Of a stretch of 64,000 nt of DNA, positions 31,484 through 40,548 are shown piece by piece. The stretch's first letter is position 1. The number at the start of each line of letters is the position of its first letter. The stretch comes from an uncultured Pelagibacteraceae bacterium. Its GTDB lineage: Bacteria > Pseudomonadota > Alphaproteobacteria > Pelagibacterales > AG-422-B15. The position numbers and the translations under genes were made by a program. The stretch lies in NCBI GenBank assembly GCA_902622985.1, contig CACNSH010000001.1:1-64000 (forward strand), read 5' to 3'. Below the pieces are notes generated by a model. That model worked only from the letters and a program-made list of their open reading frames with translations. It did no database searches and was not told the DNA's origin.

Positions 31484-31945
31484 ATGTATAGTCGTCCAAT
31501 AGTAAAAAAAAGCTTTAAAGTTCCTACTGAATTGGAAACTGAGAATTTTATCTTGAGACCACTAACAATAAAGTATGTCGATAAAGACTATGAGGCAGTG
31601 ATGAAAAGTGTAGATCATCTATATAAACTAATGGACGATAGTGAATGGCCAAAAGAAATGACATTAAATGAGAATCTTGCTGATCTGGGCTGGCATGAAG
31701 TAGAGTTTTCTCTTAGGCATTCTTTTGCTTACACAGTTCTATCAAAAAAAGAAGAGAATGATGTAATCGGTTGTTGCTATATTTATCCCTCCGATAACCC
31801 TAATTACGAGATACAAGCATACTATTGGATAAGACAAGATTTACTTGATAGTGGCTTAGAAGATGAATTAGGAAAAATATTTAAGGAATGGTTAGAAAAA
31901 TCTTGGCCATTTGGTAAAATAGAATTTCCGAGAAGAGATATATAG
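31484..31945 (+). CDS. GNAT-like N-acetyltransferase
   Basis: Protein of 153 residues that begins two bases after the nadC stop. It resembles a subset of GNAT acetyltransferases, with FKVPTELETENFILRPLT at the N-terminus, VIGCCYIYPSDNPNYEIQAY in the central sheet and YYWIRQDLL following. The canonical acetyl-CoA loop (R/Q-x-x-G-x-G/A) is not evident, so activity is uncertain. ATG 31484 was preferred over one inside nadC. The stop abuts the convergent glycyl-tRNA synthetase gene with no gap. Confidence 0.7.
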   Translation: MYSRPIVKKSFKVPTELETENFILRPLTIKYVDKDYEAVMKSVDHLYKLMDDSEWPKEMTLNENLADLGWHEVEFSLRHSFAYTVLSKKEENDVIGCCYIYPSDNPNYEIQAYYWIRQDLLDSGLEDELGKIFKEWLEKSWPFGKIEFPRRDI

Positions 31946-33304
31946 TTAATTAAAAACTTTTTTATATTCAAGGTTTAAGTCTTGAGATGAAACTCTTTTT
32001 TGTGACATAGTATCTCTATCTCTTATAGTTACTGTATCATTTTCGATTGTTTCAAAATCTACTGTTATACAAATAGGTGTACCAATCTCATCATGACGTC
32101 TATAACCTTTTCCAATATTACCAGAGTTTTCTAAAATGACCCTACCCATACCTAGTGCTTGAAGATCATTCTTAATCTTGCTTGCTTTATTGACTAAATC
32201 CTCATTATTTCTTTTTAGAGGAATTATGGCCGCTTTAATTGGAGACAAATGAGGTTTCAAACTTAATACAATTCTTTTATTTCCGTTTTCTAAATCTTCC
32301 TCTTTATAAGCTTCATTAAGCAGCGCAAATACACCTCGATCAACACCCGCGGAGGGTTCTATAACATACGGGATGTACCATTCTTTACTTTCTAAATTTT
32401 GAATACTCAATTTAGTTGTTGATTGGTTATTTTTCATTACATCTGCAGATATTTTAAAGTCGTTTTGATTTTTAGTGTGAGAGCCAAGATCAAAATCAGT
32501 TCTGTTTGCTATTCCTTCTAATTCTTCAAGTCCATGTGGAAATTCATACATAAGATCTACTGTAGCTTTTGAGTAGTGAGATAGATCAGCGTCTTCAACA
32601 TCTAGTTTTTTTAATCTTTTTTCAGATATTCCTTGATCAATCCACCATGAATACCTCTTATCTACCCAATATTTATGCCACTCGTCATCTTTACCTGGTT
32701 CAACAAAAAATTCTAATTCCATTTGTTCAAACTCTCTAACTCTGAATATGAATTTACCAGGAGTGACTTCATTTCTAAAAGCTTTACCTATCTGCGCGAT
32801 TCCAAAAGGAATAGTCTTACTTGTTGAGTCCAATATATTTTTAAAATTTGTGAAAATTTGCTGTGCAGTTTCAGGTCTCAGGTAAGCGTAATTACTGCCA
32901 TCATCTACAGGACCAACTGTGGTTTTAAACATAAGATTAAATGGTCGAGGTTCAGTTAGATCGCTAGACCCACAAGCTGGACATTTTCCATCCGTGGCCT
33001 GGTCAGATCTAAATCTATTTTTGCAATTTCTACAGTCGACTAAAGGATCAGAGAAGGTATCTTCATGGCCTGAATATTTTAATACATGCCTACTTGTTAA
33101 AATTGATGCATCAAGTCCTTCAACGTCATCTCGATCATAGATCATTGATTTCCACCACGAGGATTTAAGATTATTTTTTAATTCTACTCCGAGTGGACCA
33201 TAGTCATATATTCCTTGCAAGCCCCCATAAATTTCACTTGATTGAAAAATAAACCCCCGTCTTTTACATAATGAAACGAGGTCTTCCATGTTTTTAGAGA
33301 CCAT
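31946..33304 (-). CDS. glyS: Glycyl-tRNA synthetase, dimeric (alpha2) type
   Basis: Class II aminoacyl-tRNA synthetase of 452 residues charging tRNA-Gly. It is a single polypeptide starting [20 protein letters not shown] and [19 protein letters not shown], diagnostic of the homodimeric enzyme. A zinc-ribbon-like set of cysteine pairs ([17 protein letters not shown]) sits in the insertion. Motif 2 is [19 protein letters not shown] and motif 3 is [10 protein letters not shown]. Most Alphaproteobacteria instead use the alpha2-beta2 enzyme (glyQ plus glyS). Overlaps by 11 bases with the S49 peptidase gene upstream. Confidence 0.94.
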   Translation of the reverse strand: MVSKNMEDLVSLCKRRGFIFQSSEIYGGLQGIYDYGPLGVELKNNLKSSWWKSMIYDRDDVEGLDASILTSRHVLKYSGHEDTFSDPLVDCRNCKNRFRSDQATDGKCPACGSSDLTEPRPFNLMFKTTVGPVDDGSNYAYLRPETAQQIFTNFKNILDSTSKTIPFGIAQIGKAFRNEVTPGKFIFRVREFEQMELEFFVEPGKDDEWHKYWVDKRYSWWIDQGISEKRLKKLDVEDADLSHYSKATVDLMYEFPHGLEELEGIANRTDFDLGSHTKNQNDFKISADVMKNNQSTTKLSIQNLESKEWYIPYVIEPSAGVDRGVFALLNEAYKEEDLENGNKRIVLSLKPHLSPIKAAIIPLKRNNEDLVNKASKIKNDLQALGMGRVILENSGNIGKGYRRHDEIGTPICITVDFETIENDTVTIRDRDTMSQKRVSSQDLNLEYKKVFN

Positions 33305-34100
33305 ATCGACTCCAGAAAGAATTTTCCCTTAGAGCTTCTATAAGCCGGTCAACAATATCGTTATTTGAAATTTGATTGTTTAAAATATTTTTAATGAATG
33401 ATTTTTTTTCTTCTATGTTCCTAATCTTTAATTTTTTTCCATAATGTTTTTCAATGTATGAGTTTAGTTCTTCATTAGAATCTATTAAACCGAGATTTTT
33501 TGCTTGTTCGCCTGTCCAAAACTCACCATTAAAAACTTTTTTTGGGTCTATTTTCTTTTTTCTATTTTTTGATACTAAATCTTTGAAATTTTCAAATATG
33601 CTATCCTGAACTTTGATCAGCTTATCAATATCTTTTTTAGAAACTTCTTCAAATGGATCGAGAAACGATTTTCTATCTCCTTTTGTAAAAACTCTCCTTT
33701 TAATGCCTAGTTTATCTATTAATTTTTTGAATCCAAAAGAGGCACTGATCACACCTATTGATCCGACTATAGAACTTTTATTGGCGATTAAGGTATCTCC
33801 TGCACACATCAGCATATAACCTCCTGAGGCAGCAACATCTTCCGCGATCGTAATCACTTTTACATTGTTTTTCTTTGATAGATTTCTTATACGGTTGTGT
33901 ATAAGCTCAGATTGCACCGGTGACCCGCCTGGTGAATTGATCTTAATGACTACCACAGATGGCTTTTTAAAGCTAAAAGCTTTCTCAAGAATAGCTGCAC
34001 AATTCTCAAGTGTAAGACCCTTTTGAAATCTACCGAGATCTCCGATAACACCTCGCAAGCCAACTATATTAATTCTTGTTTTAGAGGATATTAAGCTCAT
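33294..34100 (-). CDS. S49 family serine peptidase (SppA/SohB-like)
   Basis: Signal-peptide-peptidase-like protease of 268 residues with the Ser-Lys dyad. The nucleophile is Ser92 in [15 protein letters not shown]. The general base is probably Lys144 in [14 protein letters not shown], at the 52-residue spacing seen in bacterial Spp[18 protein letters not shown] and [11 protein letters not shown] are family-typical. No membrane helix or signal peptide is seen at the N-terminus, so it may act in the cytoplasm or need a partner. Overlap with glyS indicates a shared transcript. Confidence 0.88.
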   Translation of the reverse strand: MSLISSKTRINIVGLRGVIGDLGRFQKGLTLENCAAILEKAFSFKKPSVVVIKINSPGGSPVQSELIHNRIRNLSKKNNVKVITIAEDVAASGGYMLMCAGDTLIANKSSIVGSIGVISASFGFKKLIDKLGIKRRVFTKGDRKSFLDPFEEVSKKDIDKLIKVQDSIFENFKDLVSKNRKKKIDPKKVFNGEFWTGEQAKNLGLIDSNEELNSYIEKHYGKKLKIRNIEEKKSFIKNILNNQISNNDIVDRLIEALRENSFWSRYGL

Positions 34101-34192
34101 TTTTTTAATTTTTGTCTGAAATCAATAACTTTTAATTATATGAGACTATATTATAAGTACATCTAAATATAAAACAAAATCATAATTAATAA

Positions 34193-35173
34193 GTGAATAC
34201 CCCAGTAAAATCATTATCGAATTTACTTAAAAGCTCTCTAAAGAGAGTTGAAAGAGAAATCAGTAAGAACATAAAGGATGAAGAAAAATTAATTACATTA
34301 ACAGCGGGCCATCTCATTAAAGCTAAAGGAAAAAAAATAAGACCCCTTCTTACCTTACTTGTATCAAAAATGCTAAATTACAAAGGTAACGCAGATGTAA
34401 CACTTGCTGTCTGCATAGAGTTTATTCATAACGCTACTTTGTTGCATGATGATGTAATTGATACAGGAAAGATCAGAAGAGGAAAATTAAGCGCAAATCA
34501 AATATGGGGAAATAAAGTAAGTGTTTTAGTTGGAGATTACCTTTTAAGTAGAGCTTTTAAGCTAATGGTAAAAAATAAATCACTGAAGTTATTAGAGGTA
34601 TTATCCCAAACATCACTCATTTTAGCGAGAGGACAAATACAAGACGTAGGCAACAATCAAAATGTCAATTTAACAGAAAAGAAGTATTTATCTATCATAG
34701 ATGCTAAAACTGCTGAGCTTTTTAGGATATCTTGTTTCTTGCCAACCATAATTACTGACCAAAATAAAAAAACTCAAAAAATATTTAATGATTTTGGTTT
34801 TAATTTTGGCATGGCCTTTCAATTATCTGACGATGTATTAGATTATTTTGGTGACTCGAGCAAAATGGGGAAAAGTGTTGGGAAAGATTTTTTTGAGGGC
34901 AAAGTAACATATCCAGTCATTCATTGTTTCAAAAAATCTGATAAAAAGTCAAAAAAAATTATAGCCAAACTCTTTTTTAAGAGAAAAAGAAGTAAAAAAG
35001 ATCTGACAGTACTTCTAAATCTAATGAAGAAAACTAATACTTATAAGAGTTCAATCGAATTTGTTAGAAAATACGCAGAAAAAGCTAAAACTAATATTAA
35101 TAAATTTGAAGGAAATAAATATAAAGTGTATCTTGATGAATTGGTGGATCATTTAATAATCAGAGACAAATAA
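34193..35173 (+). CDS. ispB: Long-chain polyprenyl diphosphate synthase (quinone side chain)
   Basis: Trans-prenyltransferase of 326 residues, probably octa- or decaprenyl diphosphate synthase supplying the ubiquinone tail. First aspartate-rich motif: ATLLHDDVIDTGKIRRGK (Asp86-Asp90). Second: AFQLSDDVLDYFGD. The small residue before the first DDxxD and overall length favour a long-chain product, unlike the shorter ispA homolog at 36265. It uses a GTG start. Spacing to aroC is 9 bases. Confidence 0.9.
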   Translation: MNTPVKSLSNLLKSSLKRVEREISKNIKDEEKLITLTAGHLIKAKGKKIRPLLTLLVSKMLNYKGNADVTLAVCIEFIHNATLLHDDVIDTGKIRRGKLSANQIWGNKVSVLVGDYLLSRAFKLMVKNKSLKLLEVLSQTSLILARGQIQDVGNNQNVNLTEKKYLSIIDAKTAELFRISCFLPTIITDQNKKTQKIFNDFGFNFGMAFQLSDDVLDYFGDSSKMGKSVGKDFFEGKVTYPVIHCFKKSDKKSKKIIAKLFFKRKRSKKDLTVLLNLMKKTNTYKSSIEFVRKYAEKAKTNINKFEGNKYKVYLDELVDHLIIRDK

Positions 35174-35182
35174 AAAATAAAT

Positions 35183-36268
35183 ATGTCATTTAATACTTTT
35201 GGAAAAAATTTTCGATTTACAACATGGGGGGAGTCTCATGGGGAAGCCATTGGATGTGTAATTGATGGTTGTCCTCCTCTAATACCACTTAAGGAAAAGG
35301 ATATTCAGAAATATTTAGATATGAGAAAGCCAGGAAAAAATAGATTTGTTACACAAAGAAGAGAAGATGATAAAGTTTCAATTTTATCTGGTGTATTTGA
35401 GGGAAAAACAACTGGAACTCCGATAATGCTGTTAATTTGGAACAAAGATCAGAAATCAAAAGACTACAGCGATATAAAGAATAAATTTAGACCTGGACAT
35501 GCTGACCTAACATATTTTTTGAAATATGGAATAAGAGATTATAGAGGTGGGGGTCGTTCTTCCGCAAGAGAGACTGCGAGTAGAGTAGCTGCTGGCGCTG
35601 TCGCAAGAAAGGTAATTGGACATATATTAAAAAAAGATATTTTAATTCAAGGTGCAGTTACACAAGTTGGAAAGCTCACAATTAATCAAAGAAATTTCAA
35701 TTGGAATGATGTAAAGAAAAATTCATTTTTCTGCCCTGATAAAAAAATAGTTAAAGTTTGGGAAGAGTATCTAGATGAAACTAGAAAAATAGGATCATCA
35801 TTGGGTGCAAAATTATTAGTAAATGCTAAAAATGTTCCCGCCGGACTTGGAGAACCTGTATATGGTAAATTAGATGCTGACCTTGCAGGTGCAATGATGA
35901 GTATCAACGCTGTTAAAGGTGTTGAAATAGGAGCTGGCAATGAGGCTGTTGAATTATCAGGAGATGAGAACTCCGACGAAATAAGTGCTAATAAAAATAA
36001 AAAAATTATCTTTTCTTCTAATAACTCTGGCGGAATCTTAGGTGGTATATCAAGTGGTCAAGATTTAAATTTATCAATAACGATTAAACCAACGTCGTCA
36101 ATTTTGAAGGCAAAAAAAACAATTAATAATAAATTTCAAAATACATCAATTTCAACAAAAGGTCGACACGATCCATGTGTAGGTTTGAGAGCTGTCCCTA
36201 TTGCTGAAGCTATGATGGCGTGTGTTCTAGCAGATCATATATTGCGCAATAGATCACAGTGTGGCTAA
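35183..36268 (+). CDS. aroC: Chorismate synthase
   Basis: FMN-dependent last step to chorismate, the aromatic branch point. 361 residues. Signature 1 is [20 protein letters not shown] at the N-terminus. The central [20 protein letters not shown] and the C-terminal [19 protein letters not shown] complete the FMN/EPSP site. Length is standard. The stop codon interlocks with that of ispA on the other strand (CTAA at 36265-36268). Confidence 0.97.
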   Translation: MSFNTFGKNFRFTTWGESHGEAIGCVIDGCPPLIPLKEKDIQKYLDMRKPGKNRFVTQRREDDKVSILSGVFEGKTTGTPIMLLIWNKDQKSKDYSDIKNKFRPGHADLTYFLKYGIRDYRGGGRSSARETASRVAAGAVARKVIGHILKKDILIQGAVTQVGKLTINQRNFNWNDVKKNSFFCPDKKIVKVWEEYLDETRKIGSSLGAKLLVNAKNVPAGLGEPVYGKLDADLAGAMMSINAVKGVEIGAGNEAVELSGDENSDEISANKNKKIIFSSNNSGGILGGISSGQDLNLSITIKPTSSILKAKKTINNKFQNTSISTKGRHDPCVGLRAVPIAEAMMACVLADHILRNRSQCG

Positions 36269-37083
36269 ACTTTTAGATCAACTAAAAAATCAATAAGTAA
36301 GAGTGTCTTTTTTTTGTTTAATTTAATTTTCATCAAATTCTTTATAGTCTTTTCAGCTAGTTTTTTTCTGTATTGAATTAAAATCTCAGTATTTACTTTT
36401 GACATTCTTGGAAAATCTGCAAGGTCATCATTGATTTGAAAAATTTCTCCGATGTACTCTCCAATTTTTTGCATGCTAATTTCGACACTCTTATTTTTGT
36501 TTGCACATATCGCAACTGCTTGACAGCAATAAGACATTAATCTTGCAGTTTTTAATTTATTTAATTTTAATCTCCCTCTTACAGTGGGTGACTTAAAACT
36601 TAAATCATAGTATTGCCCTAAAAGAAGTCCTTTTTCACCTGAAACTTTACTCAGCACTTCAATTAATTTAGTTTTTTTCTTGTCGGATATTTTAAAAGAA
36701 CTATTAGATAAAATTTGATATGATTTAGTCAATAAAGCACATCCCGCAAGAATTGCAGTATATTCATTGAATTTATAATGCGTTGTTTTTTTTCCTCTCC
36801 TAAATTTATCGTCATCCATAGAAGGTAAATCATCATGCACAAGAGAATAATTATGCAACATCTCAATTGCTGAAGCTAAATTAAAAATGACACTGTTTGA
36901 TAAATGCAATTCTTTGCCAAAAATATATACCAGATATGGTCTAAATCTTTTACCTCCTGTATTAATTGAATACAGGATAGCCTGATTTAATTGATTTTTA
37001 TCTTTACTTAGTTTTTTTTTTAAAAATTTATTGAATTTAATAGTGAATTTTTTCAAATCGTTATTTATGATTTGATGTTTCAT
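36265..37083 (-). CDS. ispA: Short-chain polyprenyl (farnesyl/geranylgeranyl) diphosphate synthase
   Basis: Prenyltransferase of 272 residues making farnesyl or geranylgeranyl diphosphate. First aspartate-rich motif: [17 protein letters not shown], the DDxxxxD form with two-residue insertion that is typical of bacterial FPP synthase. Second: [21 protein letters not shown] marks the substrate-binding site. It begins directly after xseB on the same strand, an arrangement (HDAC-xseB-ispA) common in Alphaproteobacteria. Confidence 0.93.
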   Translation of the reverse strand: MKHQIINNDLKKFTIKFNKFLKKKLSKDKNQLNQAILYSINTGGKRFRPYLVYIFGKELHLSNSVIFNLASAIEMLHNYSLVHDDLPSMDDDKFRRGKKTTHYKFNEYTAILAGCALLTKSYQILSNSSFKISDKKKTKLIEVLSKVSGEKGLLLGQYYDLSFKSPTVRGRLKLNKLKTARLMSYCCQAVAICANKNKSVEISMQKIGEYIGEIFQINDDLADFPRMSKVNTEILIQYRKKLAEKTIKNLMKIKLNKKKTLLLIDFLVDLKV

Positions 37084-37317
37084 TTACTTTTTTTTAGATA
37101 TTTTACCATCTGGCAGCACTTTGATTTCCTCAAGTTTTAAAACTGCATCGTCTAATTTTTGTTGGCAATGAGCTCTTAATTGCGATCCACGCGTATAATA
37201 CTCAATAGACTTTTCAAGATCAATGTTTCCACTCTCTAAATTTTCAACAATCTCAGATAGTTCTTCCATAGCTTTTTCAAAAGAAAGTTTTTTTATGTCA
37301 TCAGGTATTTTAGTCAT
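37084..37317 (-). CDS. xseB: Exodeoxyribonuclease VII small subunit
   Basis: Small helical subunit (77 residues) that assembles with XseA into the single-strand nuclease ExoVII. The family core is clear: LSFEKAMEELSEIVENLESG, then LEKSIEYYTRGSQLRAHCQ and KLDDAVLKLEEI. It overlaps the upstream deacetylase-like gene by 8 bases and its stop adjoins the ispA start. The large subunit XseA is not in the window. Confidence 0.95.
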   Translation of the reverse strand: MTKIPDDIKKLSFEKAMEELSEIVENLESGNIDLEKSIEYYTRGSQLRAHCQQKLDDAVLKLEEIKVLPDGKISKKK

Positions 37318-38245
37318 TATTTTGTAACTCTCTTATATGGATGATCATTGAATTTTCTAAAGCTTGTATATCATATCCACCTTCAAGCATAGAAATAATT
37401 CGGTTATCACAATATTTATCTGCAATACTCATCAACTTTTGTGTTATCAATTTAAAATCATTTTCTAAAAGTTCTAGCGATGCCAATGGGTCTTTTTCGT
37501 GAGCATCGAAACCCGCTGATAAAATTAAAAAATCTGGTTTTTGATCATGTAATTTTTTTATAATCATCTCATCAAAAGCCGATTGATATTGGGATGAATT
37601 TGTTCCCGCTTGAAGAGGTACATTAACAATATTGCCTACTCCCTTTTCATTTGTATCACCTGTTCCAGGATACAATGGATATTGATGAGTTGAATAATAA
37701 TGTACCTTAGAGTTTTCATAGAATATATCTTGCGTTCCGTTTCCATGATGAACATCAAAGTCAATAATGGCAATATTTTCTAAACCATACCTTTTAATCA
37801 AATACTTTGCAGATATAGCTACATTATTAAATACACAAAAACCCATTGAACGGTCATAACATGCATGATGGCCTGGTGGCCTTACAATACAGAACGCATT
37901 CATACATTTTTTGTTTATAACGTTATCTGCCGCATCTATGCCAGCGCCTGCAGCTTTTAATGTTGCCTCAAAAGAACCACGAGATACGGGTGTCTCTTGG
38001 TCCAGAAAAACTATCTGTTCATCTTTTGGAAAACGATCAAGAGTTTCATCTACAAAACTTTTATCATGTGCTTCATAAATATGAGAGTAATCTACATTAT
38101 TCGGTTTAATTATTGATATATTTTTAAATTCTTCATTATTTATTAAATCGATGATATTTTTTACCCGATCAGTTCTTTCTGGATAATCGAGAGAAGATAC
38201 ATGATTTTTAAAACTATCATCGAAATATATTTGTGTTTGAGTCAT
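37310..38245 (-). CDS. Histone deacetylase/acetoin-utilisation family amidohydrolase
   Basis: Zinc-dependent deacetylase-fold protein of 311 residues (class II HDAC-like). Bacterial members include acetylpolyamine amidohydrolases and protein deacetylases. The catalytic histidine pair is His126-His127 (RPPGHHACYDRSMGF). Zinc ligands are Asp164, His166 (IDFDVHHGNGTQD) and Asp247 (SAGFDAHEKDP). A GGYD motif lies near the C-terminus. The substrate is unknown. Its start codon is only three bases from that of the divergent tsaC gene. Confidence 0.92.
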   Translation of the reverse strand: MTQTQIYFDDSFKNHVSSLDYPERTDRVKNIIDLINNEEFKNISIIKPNNVDYSHIYEAHDKSFVDETLDRFPKDEQIVFLDQETPVSRGSFEATLKAAGAGIDAADNVINKKCMNAFCIVRPPGHHACYDRSMGFCVFNNVAISAKYLIKRYGLENIAIIDFDVHHGNGTQDIFYENSKVHYYSTHQYPLYPGTGDTNEKGVGNIVNVPLQAGTNSSQYQSAFDEMIIKKLHDQKPDFLILSAGFDAHEKDPLASLELLENDFKLITQKLMSIADKYCDNRIISMLEGGYDIQALENSMIIHIRELQNND

Positions 38246-38248
38246 TTA

Positions 38249-38887
38249 ATGAAATCTAAAATAATAAATCTAAATTCAAATAATATTAAAATTATAACTA
38301 GAAGTCTACTCATAGGAAAAACTATAATAATCCCAACAGATACCGTTTATGGTATTGCAGCCGATGCAAAGAGTTTTCAAGGCGTTGAAAATATATTTAA
38401 GATTAAAAAAAGACCCAAAAGATTTCCTCTTATTCTATTTACTCATTCAATTGCTGAGGCTAAAAAGCTTGCAATATTTTCACCTTTTGAAGAATATTTG
38501 GCATCAAAATATTGGCCTGGACCACTTACTTTAATATTAAAAAAGAAAGGAAAAAAGTTTTACAATGGGGACAAAAGATTGTCTAAGGTAGGTATACGCA
38601 TTCCAAAAAATAAAGACGTTATAAAAATTCTCGAGTATATTCAAAAACCACTTGCAACTACAAGCGCTAATATTCATGGAGAAATAAATATAAAATCATT
38701 AACTCAATTAGGAATAATAAAATCAAAAGATGTTGCTTATGCAATCGAAAAAAAAGGCAAAATGAGCTTTAAAGAGTCAACTTTAGTTGAAACTAAAAAT
38801 AATCAAATAAATATTATACGCGAAGGTTCTTTGTCTAAAAAAATAATTAATGAAGAATTAAAAAATTTTAACAAGAAACATTATTAA
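38249..38887 (+). CDS. tsaC: Threonylcarbamoyl-AMP synthase (TsaC/Sua5, YrdC domain)
   Basis: Makes threonylcarbamoyl-AMP for the universal t6A37 tRNA modification. I used ATG 38249 (212 residues). Upstream in-frame codons lie inside the divergent deacetylase gene. YrdC-domain features are KTIIIPTDTVYGIAADA, the basic KIKKRPKRFPLILF, YWPGPLTLILKK, VGIRIPKNKD and the nucleotide-binding ATTSANIHG. The Sua5 C-terminal domain is absent. It is convergent with an interlocked stop (38884-38887). Confidence 0.93.
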   Translation: MKSKIINLNSNNIKIITRSLLIGKTIIIPTDTVYGIAADAKSFQGVENIFKIKKRPKRFPLILFTHSIAEAKKLAIFSPFEEYLASKYWPGPLTLILKKKGKKFYNGDKRLSKVGIRIPKNKDVIKILEYIQKPLATTSANIHGEINIKSLTQLGIIKSKDVAYAIEKKGKMSFKESTLVETKNNQINIIREGSLSKKIINEELKNFNKKHY

Positions 38888-39483
38888 GCATCTACGAATG
38901 CATTAAAAGAAAAACACCGTCTCTCACCATTTCCTCTAAAAGGGTGGACATCATGCATTAAAAAAGAAGGGAAAATATACAAATCACCTACCTTAGGCTT
39001 AAATGTTTCACGGTGCTTAACAAGCGGAGGGCTATTCCTGGGCATCGAAACACGGCCATCAAAAAATGATATTAAACCTGCTAAATCTTTTTCTTTATTT
39101 AATCTTATAGACGAGGGAATTTTTAAATAACCCACACCACTGATGTTTCCTCTGTGTAAATGGGGTGGATTAAAATCTCCAGCATACTGACTTACTATCC
39201 AAGCTCTTTCAATTTTAATTTTCTTAACTTTTATATTTAATGTTTGCTTATAATAATCTTTTATTGAATTAATTATCTGTTTTTCTATTCCAGCTTTTAA
39301 AATTTTATTTGGTATTTTAAACTGCTGTTTCATACTTCCTATGAGCCTATGATCATAATCATACTTTTTAGATAAGGATTTATTTTTTGATACTTGATCT
39401 GAAAACTTGTTTAAGTTTGTAACTGTTCTCGATGAGAGCTTTGTTTTGCCTATTGTTGGCCCAAATGGTTTATATATCTTCAT
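38884..39483 (-). CDS. Putative 2-oxoglutarate/Fe(II) oxygenase (TIGR02466-like)
   Basis: Protein of 199 residues resembling the TIGR02466 group of 2OG-Fe(II)-oxygenase-fold proteins found in marine bacteria and their phages. The likely iron and 2OG residues are His108 and/or His110 in FNPPHLHRGNISGVGYL, then His177 or His180 and Arg187 in LMHDVHPFRGNGERRC. I placed the start at ATG 39483. Any upstream extension would read through the adjacent tRNA-Arg and give a spurious MRVRILPGAP peptide. The substrate is unknown. Confidence 0.75.
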   Translation of the reverse strand: MKIYKPFGPTIGKTKLSSRTVTNLNKFSDQVSKNKSLSKKYDYDHRLIGSMKQQFKIPNKILKAGIEKQIINSIKDYYKQTLNIKVKKIKIERAWIVSQYAGDFNPPHLHRGNISGVGYLKIPSSIRLNKEKDLAGLISFFDGRVSMPRNSPPLVKHRETFKPKVGDLYIFPSFLMHDVHPFRGNGERRCFSFNAFVDA

Positions 39484-39492
39484 AGTTTTTTC

Positions 39493-39569
39493 TGGTGCGC
39501 CCGGAAGGATTCGAACCCTCAACCCTCAGATCCGAAGTCTGATGCTCTATCCAGTTGAGCTACGGACGC
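39493..39569 (-). tRNA. tRNA-Arg(TCG)
   Basis: Minus-strand 77-nt cloverleaf. Acceptor GCGTCCG pairs with CGGGCGC (one G-T), with discriminator A and encoded CCA. The D arm is AGCTCAACTGGATAGAGC. The anticodon stem TCAGA/TCTGA encloses loop CTTCGGA, giving TCG. The T arm is GAGGGTTCGAATCCTTC. It sits between two small non-housekeeping genes. Confidence 0.94.
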
Positions 39570-39592
39570 ATCTATATTATATTTCACGTACC

Positions 39593-40015
39593 ATGCTTTT
39601 TCTTAAGATACTAGAGAAATTAGGACGAAAAAAAGTAGTGATGGACAGAGGTCCTTCACACCCAGAATATCATTTAGCAAAACCATGGACAGCTAGGTAT
39701 TATTTACTATTTAGAAAAAGACCAAAATGGTTTCCTTTCAATATTCTTATTCATCATATTTTAGATAATGATCATGGAATTGGGCTGCACAATCATCCCT
39801 TTCCATATATTACAATTATTTTAAGTGGAGGTTACTGGGAGACAAACATCAAAAATGAGAGAAAATGGCGTGGAAAATTTTATATAGGCTTTAGAAGTGC
39901 TGATAATTTACACCGGGTTGACTTAGAGCCAGGCATTAAGCCAATTACTATTTATATTGCTGGTCCTTACGGACTAAGAAAAAAAGGAAGAAGTGAATAC
40001 GGAACATTAAACTAA
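39593..40015 (+). CDS. Small cupin-fold protein of unknown function
   Basis: Protein of 140 residues with a predicted double-stranded beta-helix core. The HxH-type cupin metal motif is GIGLHNHPFPYITIILSGGY, followed by a second-motif-like DNLHRVDLEPG. Related cupin proteins occur in phages and marine bacteria without known function. The start at ATG 39593 follows the tRNA-Arg gene by 23 bases. Upstream in-frame codons would lie inside the tRNA. The stop overlaps the convergent GIY-YIG gene by 9 bases. Confidence 0.72.
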   Translation: MLFLKILEKLGRKKVVMDRGPSHPEYHLAKPWTARYYLLFRKRPKWFPFNILIHHILDNDHGIGLHNHPFPYITIILSGGYWETNIKNERKWRGKFYIGFRSADNLHRVDLEPGIKPITIYIAGPYGLRKKGRSEYGTLN

Positions 40016-40255
40016 TTTTTTTCTAAGTTGTGTTCTGAATTTACGATCTTTTTTTAAAACAATTTCCCTTTTCATTGCATCGGATTTAGACTCAAAAATC
40101 TCTTTATACAAAAGTTTCCATTTGCTGCCTCTAGTATATTTTGCACCTTTTGAGGCGTTATGGGCTCTTATTCTTTTATCAATATTATTGCTCCAACCAA
40201 CATATGTTCTAGGCTTAGGATTGGTTGTGCCAATGATATAAACATAGAATTTCAT
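40007..40255 (-). CDS. GIY-YIG domain protein (YhbQ/UvrC-like nuclease domain)
   Basis: Single-domain GIY-YIG protein of about 82 residues. The domain core is FYVYIIGTTNPKPRTYVGWS. The conserved arginine region IDKRIRAHNASKGAKYTRG and KREIVLKKDRKFR follow. The metal-binding glutamate appears as KREIVLKK. I place the start at ATG 40255, which matches the family N-terminus; ATG 40267 would add four residues. Such stand-alone domains are common and mostly uncharacterised. The gene lies next to the tRNA-Arg patch. Confidence 0.8.
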   Translation of the reverse strand: MKFYVYIIGTTNPKPRTYVGWSNNIDKRIRAHNASKGAKYTRGSKWKLLYKEIFESKSDAMKREIVLKKDRKFRTQLRKKLV

Positions 40256-40272
40256 GATTCTAAACATAATAA

Positions 40273-40300
40273 TTGTAATTAGTACTTAATTAAATATAGT
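40273..40300 (+). promoter_or_regulatory. Sigma-70-like promoter of the small lipoprotein gene
   Basis: TTGTAA (40273-40278), a 16-base spacer and TATAGT (40295-40300) precede a purine-rich AGGAGA (40315-40320) and ATG 40327. The order and distances (start point near 40307, Shine-Dalgarno 6 bases from ATG) make a coherent promoter for the 38-residue lipoprotein. Confidence 0.55.
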
Positions 40301-40326
40301 ATCTTTAAATAAATAGGAGAAAAAGC

Positions 40327-40443
40327 ATGCGTACTACTCTTACAGTTTTAGCTTTCAGTTTTATGATTTCAGCTTGTACTACATTACAAAGTATAAATGA
40401 AACAATTAAAGGTGATGGCGTTCCTTATATTCCAGGAATATAA
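40327..40443 (+). CDS. 38-residue predicted lipoprotein
   Basis: Short ORF too small for most gene finders. It begins MRTTLTVLAFSFMISAC, a signal sequence with a lipobox (M-I-S-A-Cys17), leaving a mature lipoprotein of only about 22 residues ending in GDGVPYIPGI. It resembles entericidin-like small lipoproteins in architecture only. Support for a real gene comes from a consensus AGGAG ribosome-binding site, an upstream promoter and an intrinsic terminator immediately after. Its function is unknown; a membrane-stabilising or abundant envelope peptide is possible. Confidence 0.75.
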   Translation: MRTTLTVLAFSFMISACTTLQSINETIKGDGVPYIPGI

Positions 40444-40453
40444 ATATTAGAAG

Positions 40454-40486
40454 CTGGCCCTTTTTTAGGGTCAGTTTTCTTTTTTT
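40454..40486 (+). terminator. Rho-independent terminator after the small lipoprotein gene
   Basis: Inverted repeat CTGGCCC (40454-40460) and GGGTCAG (40468-40474) form a 7-bp stem with one G-T pair and a T-rich loop. The run TTTTCTTTTTTT (40475-40486) follows. It starts 10 bases after the lipoprotein stop codon and is the clearest intrinsic terminator in the window. Confidence 0.85.
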
Positions 40487-40548
40487 GTAATAATTAGAAA
40501 AAAAAGTTAACTAGTCAAAGCGCCTACTTAAATTTTATAGTTTCCAAT

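Noticed and set aside
39484-39522. N-terminal extension of the 2OG-Fe oxygenase gene (MRVRILPGAP...)
   Set aside because: This peptide is translated from the tRNA-Arg 3' end, a well-known annotation artefact. The start was moved to 39483.
39407-39592. Long N-terminal extension of the cupin gene (containing RIRTLNPQIRS)
   Set aside because: Also read through the tRNA-Arg gene and into the divergent gene. The start was moved to 39593.
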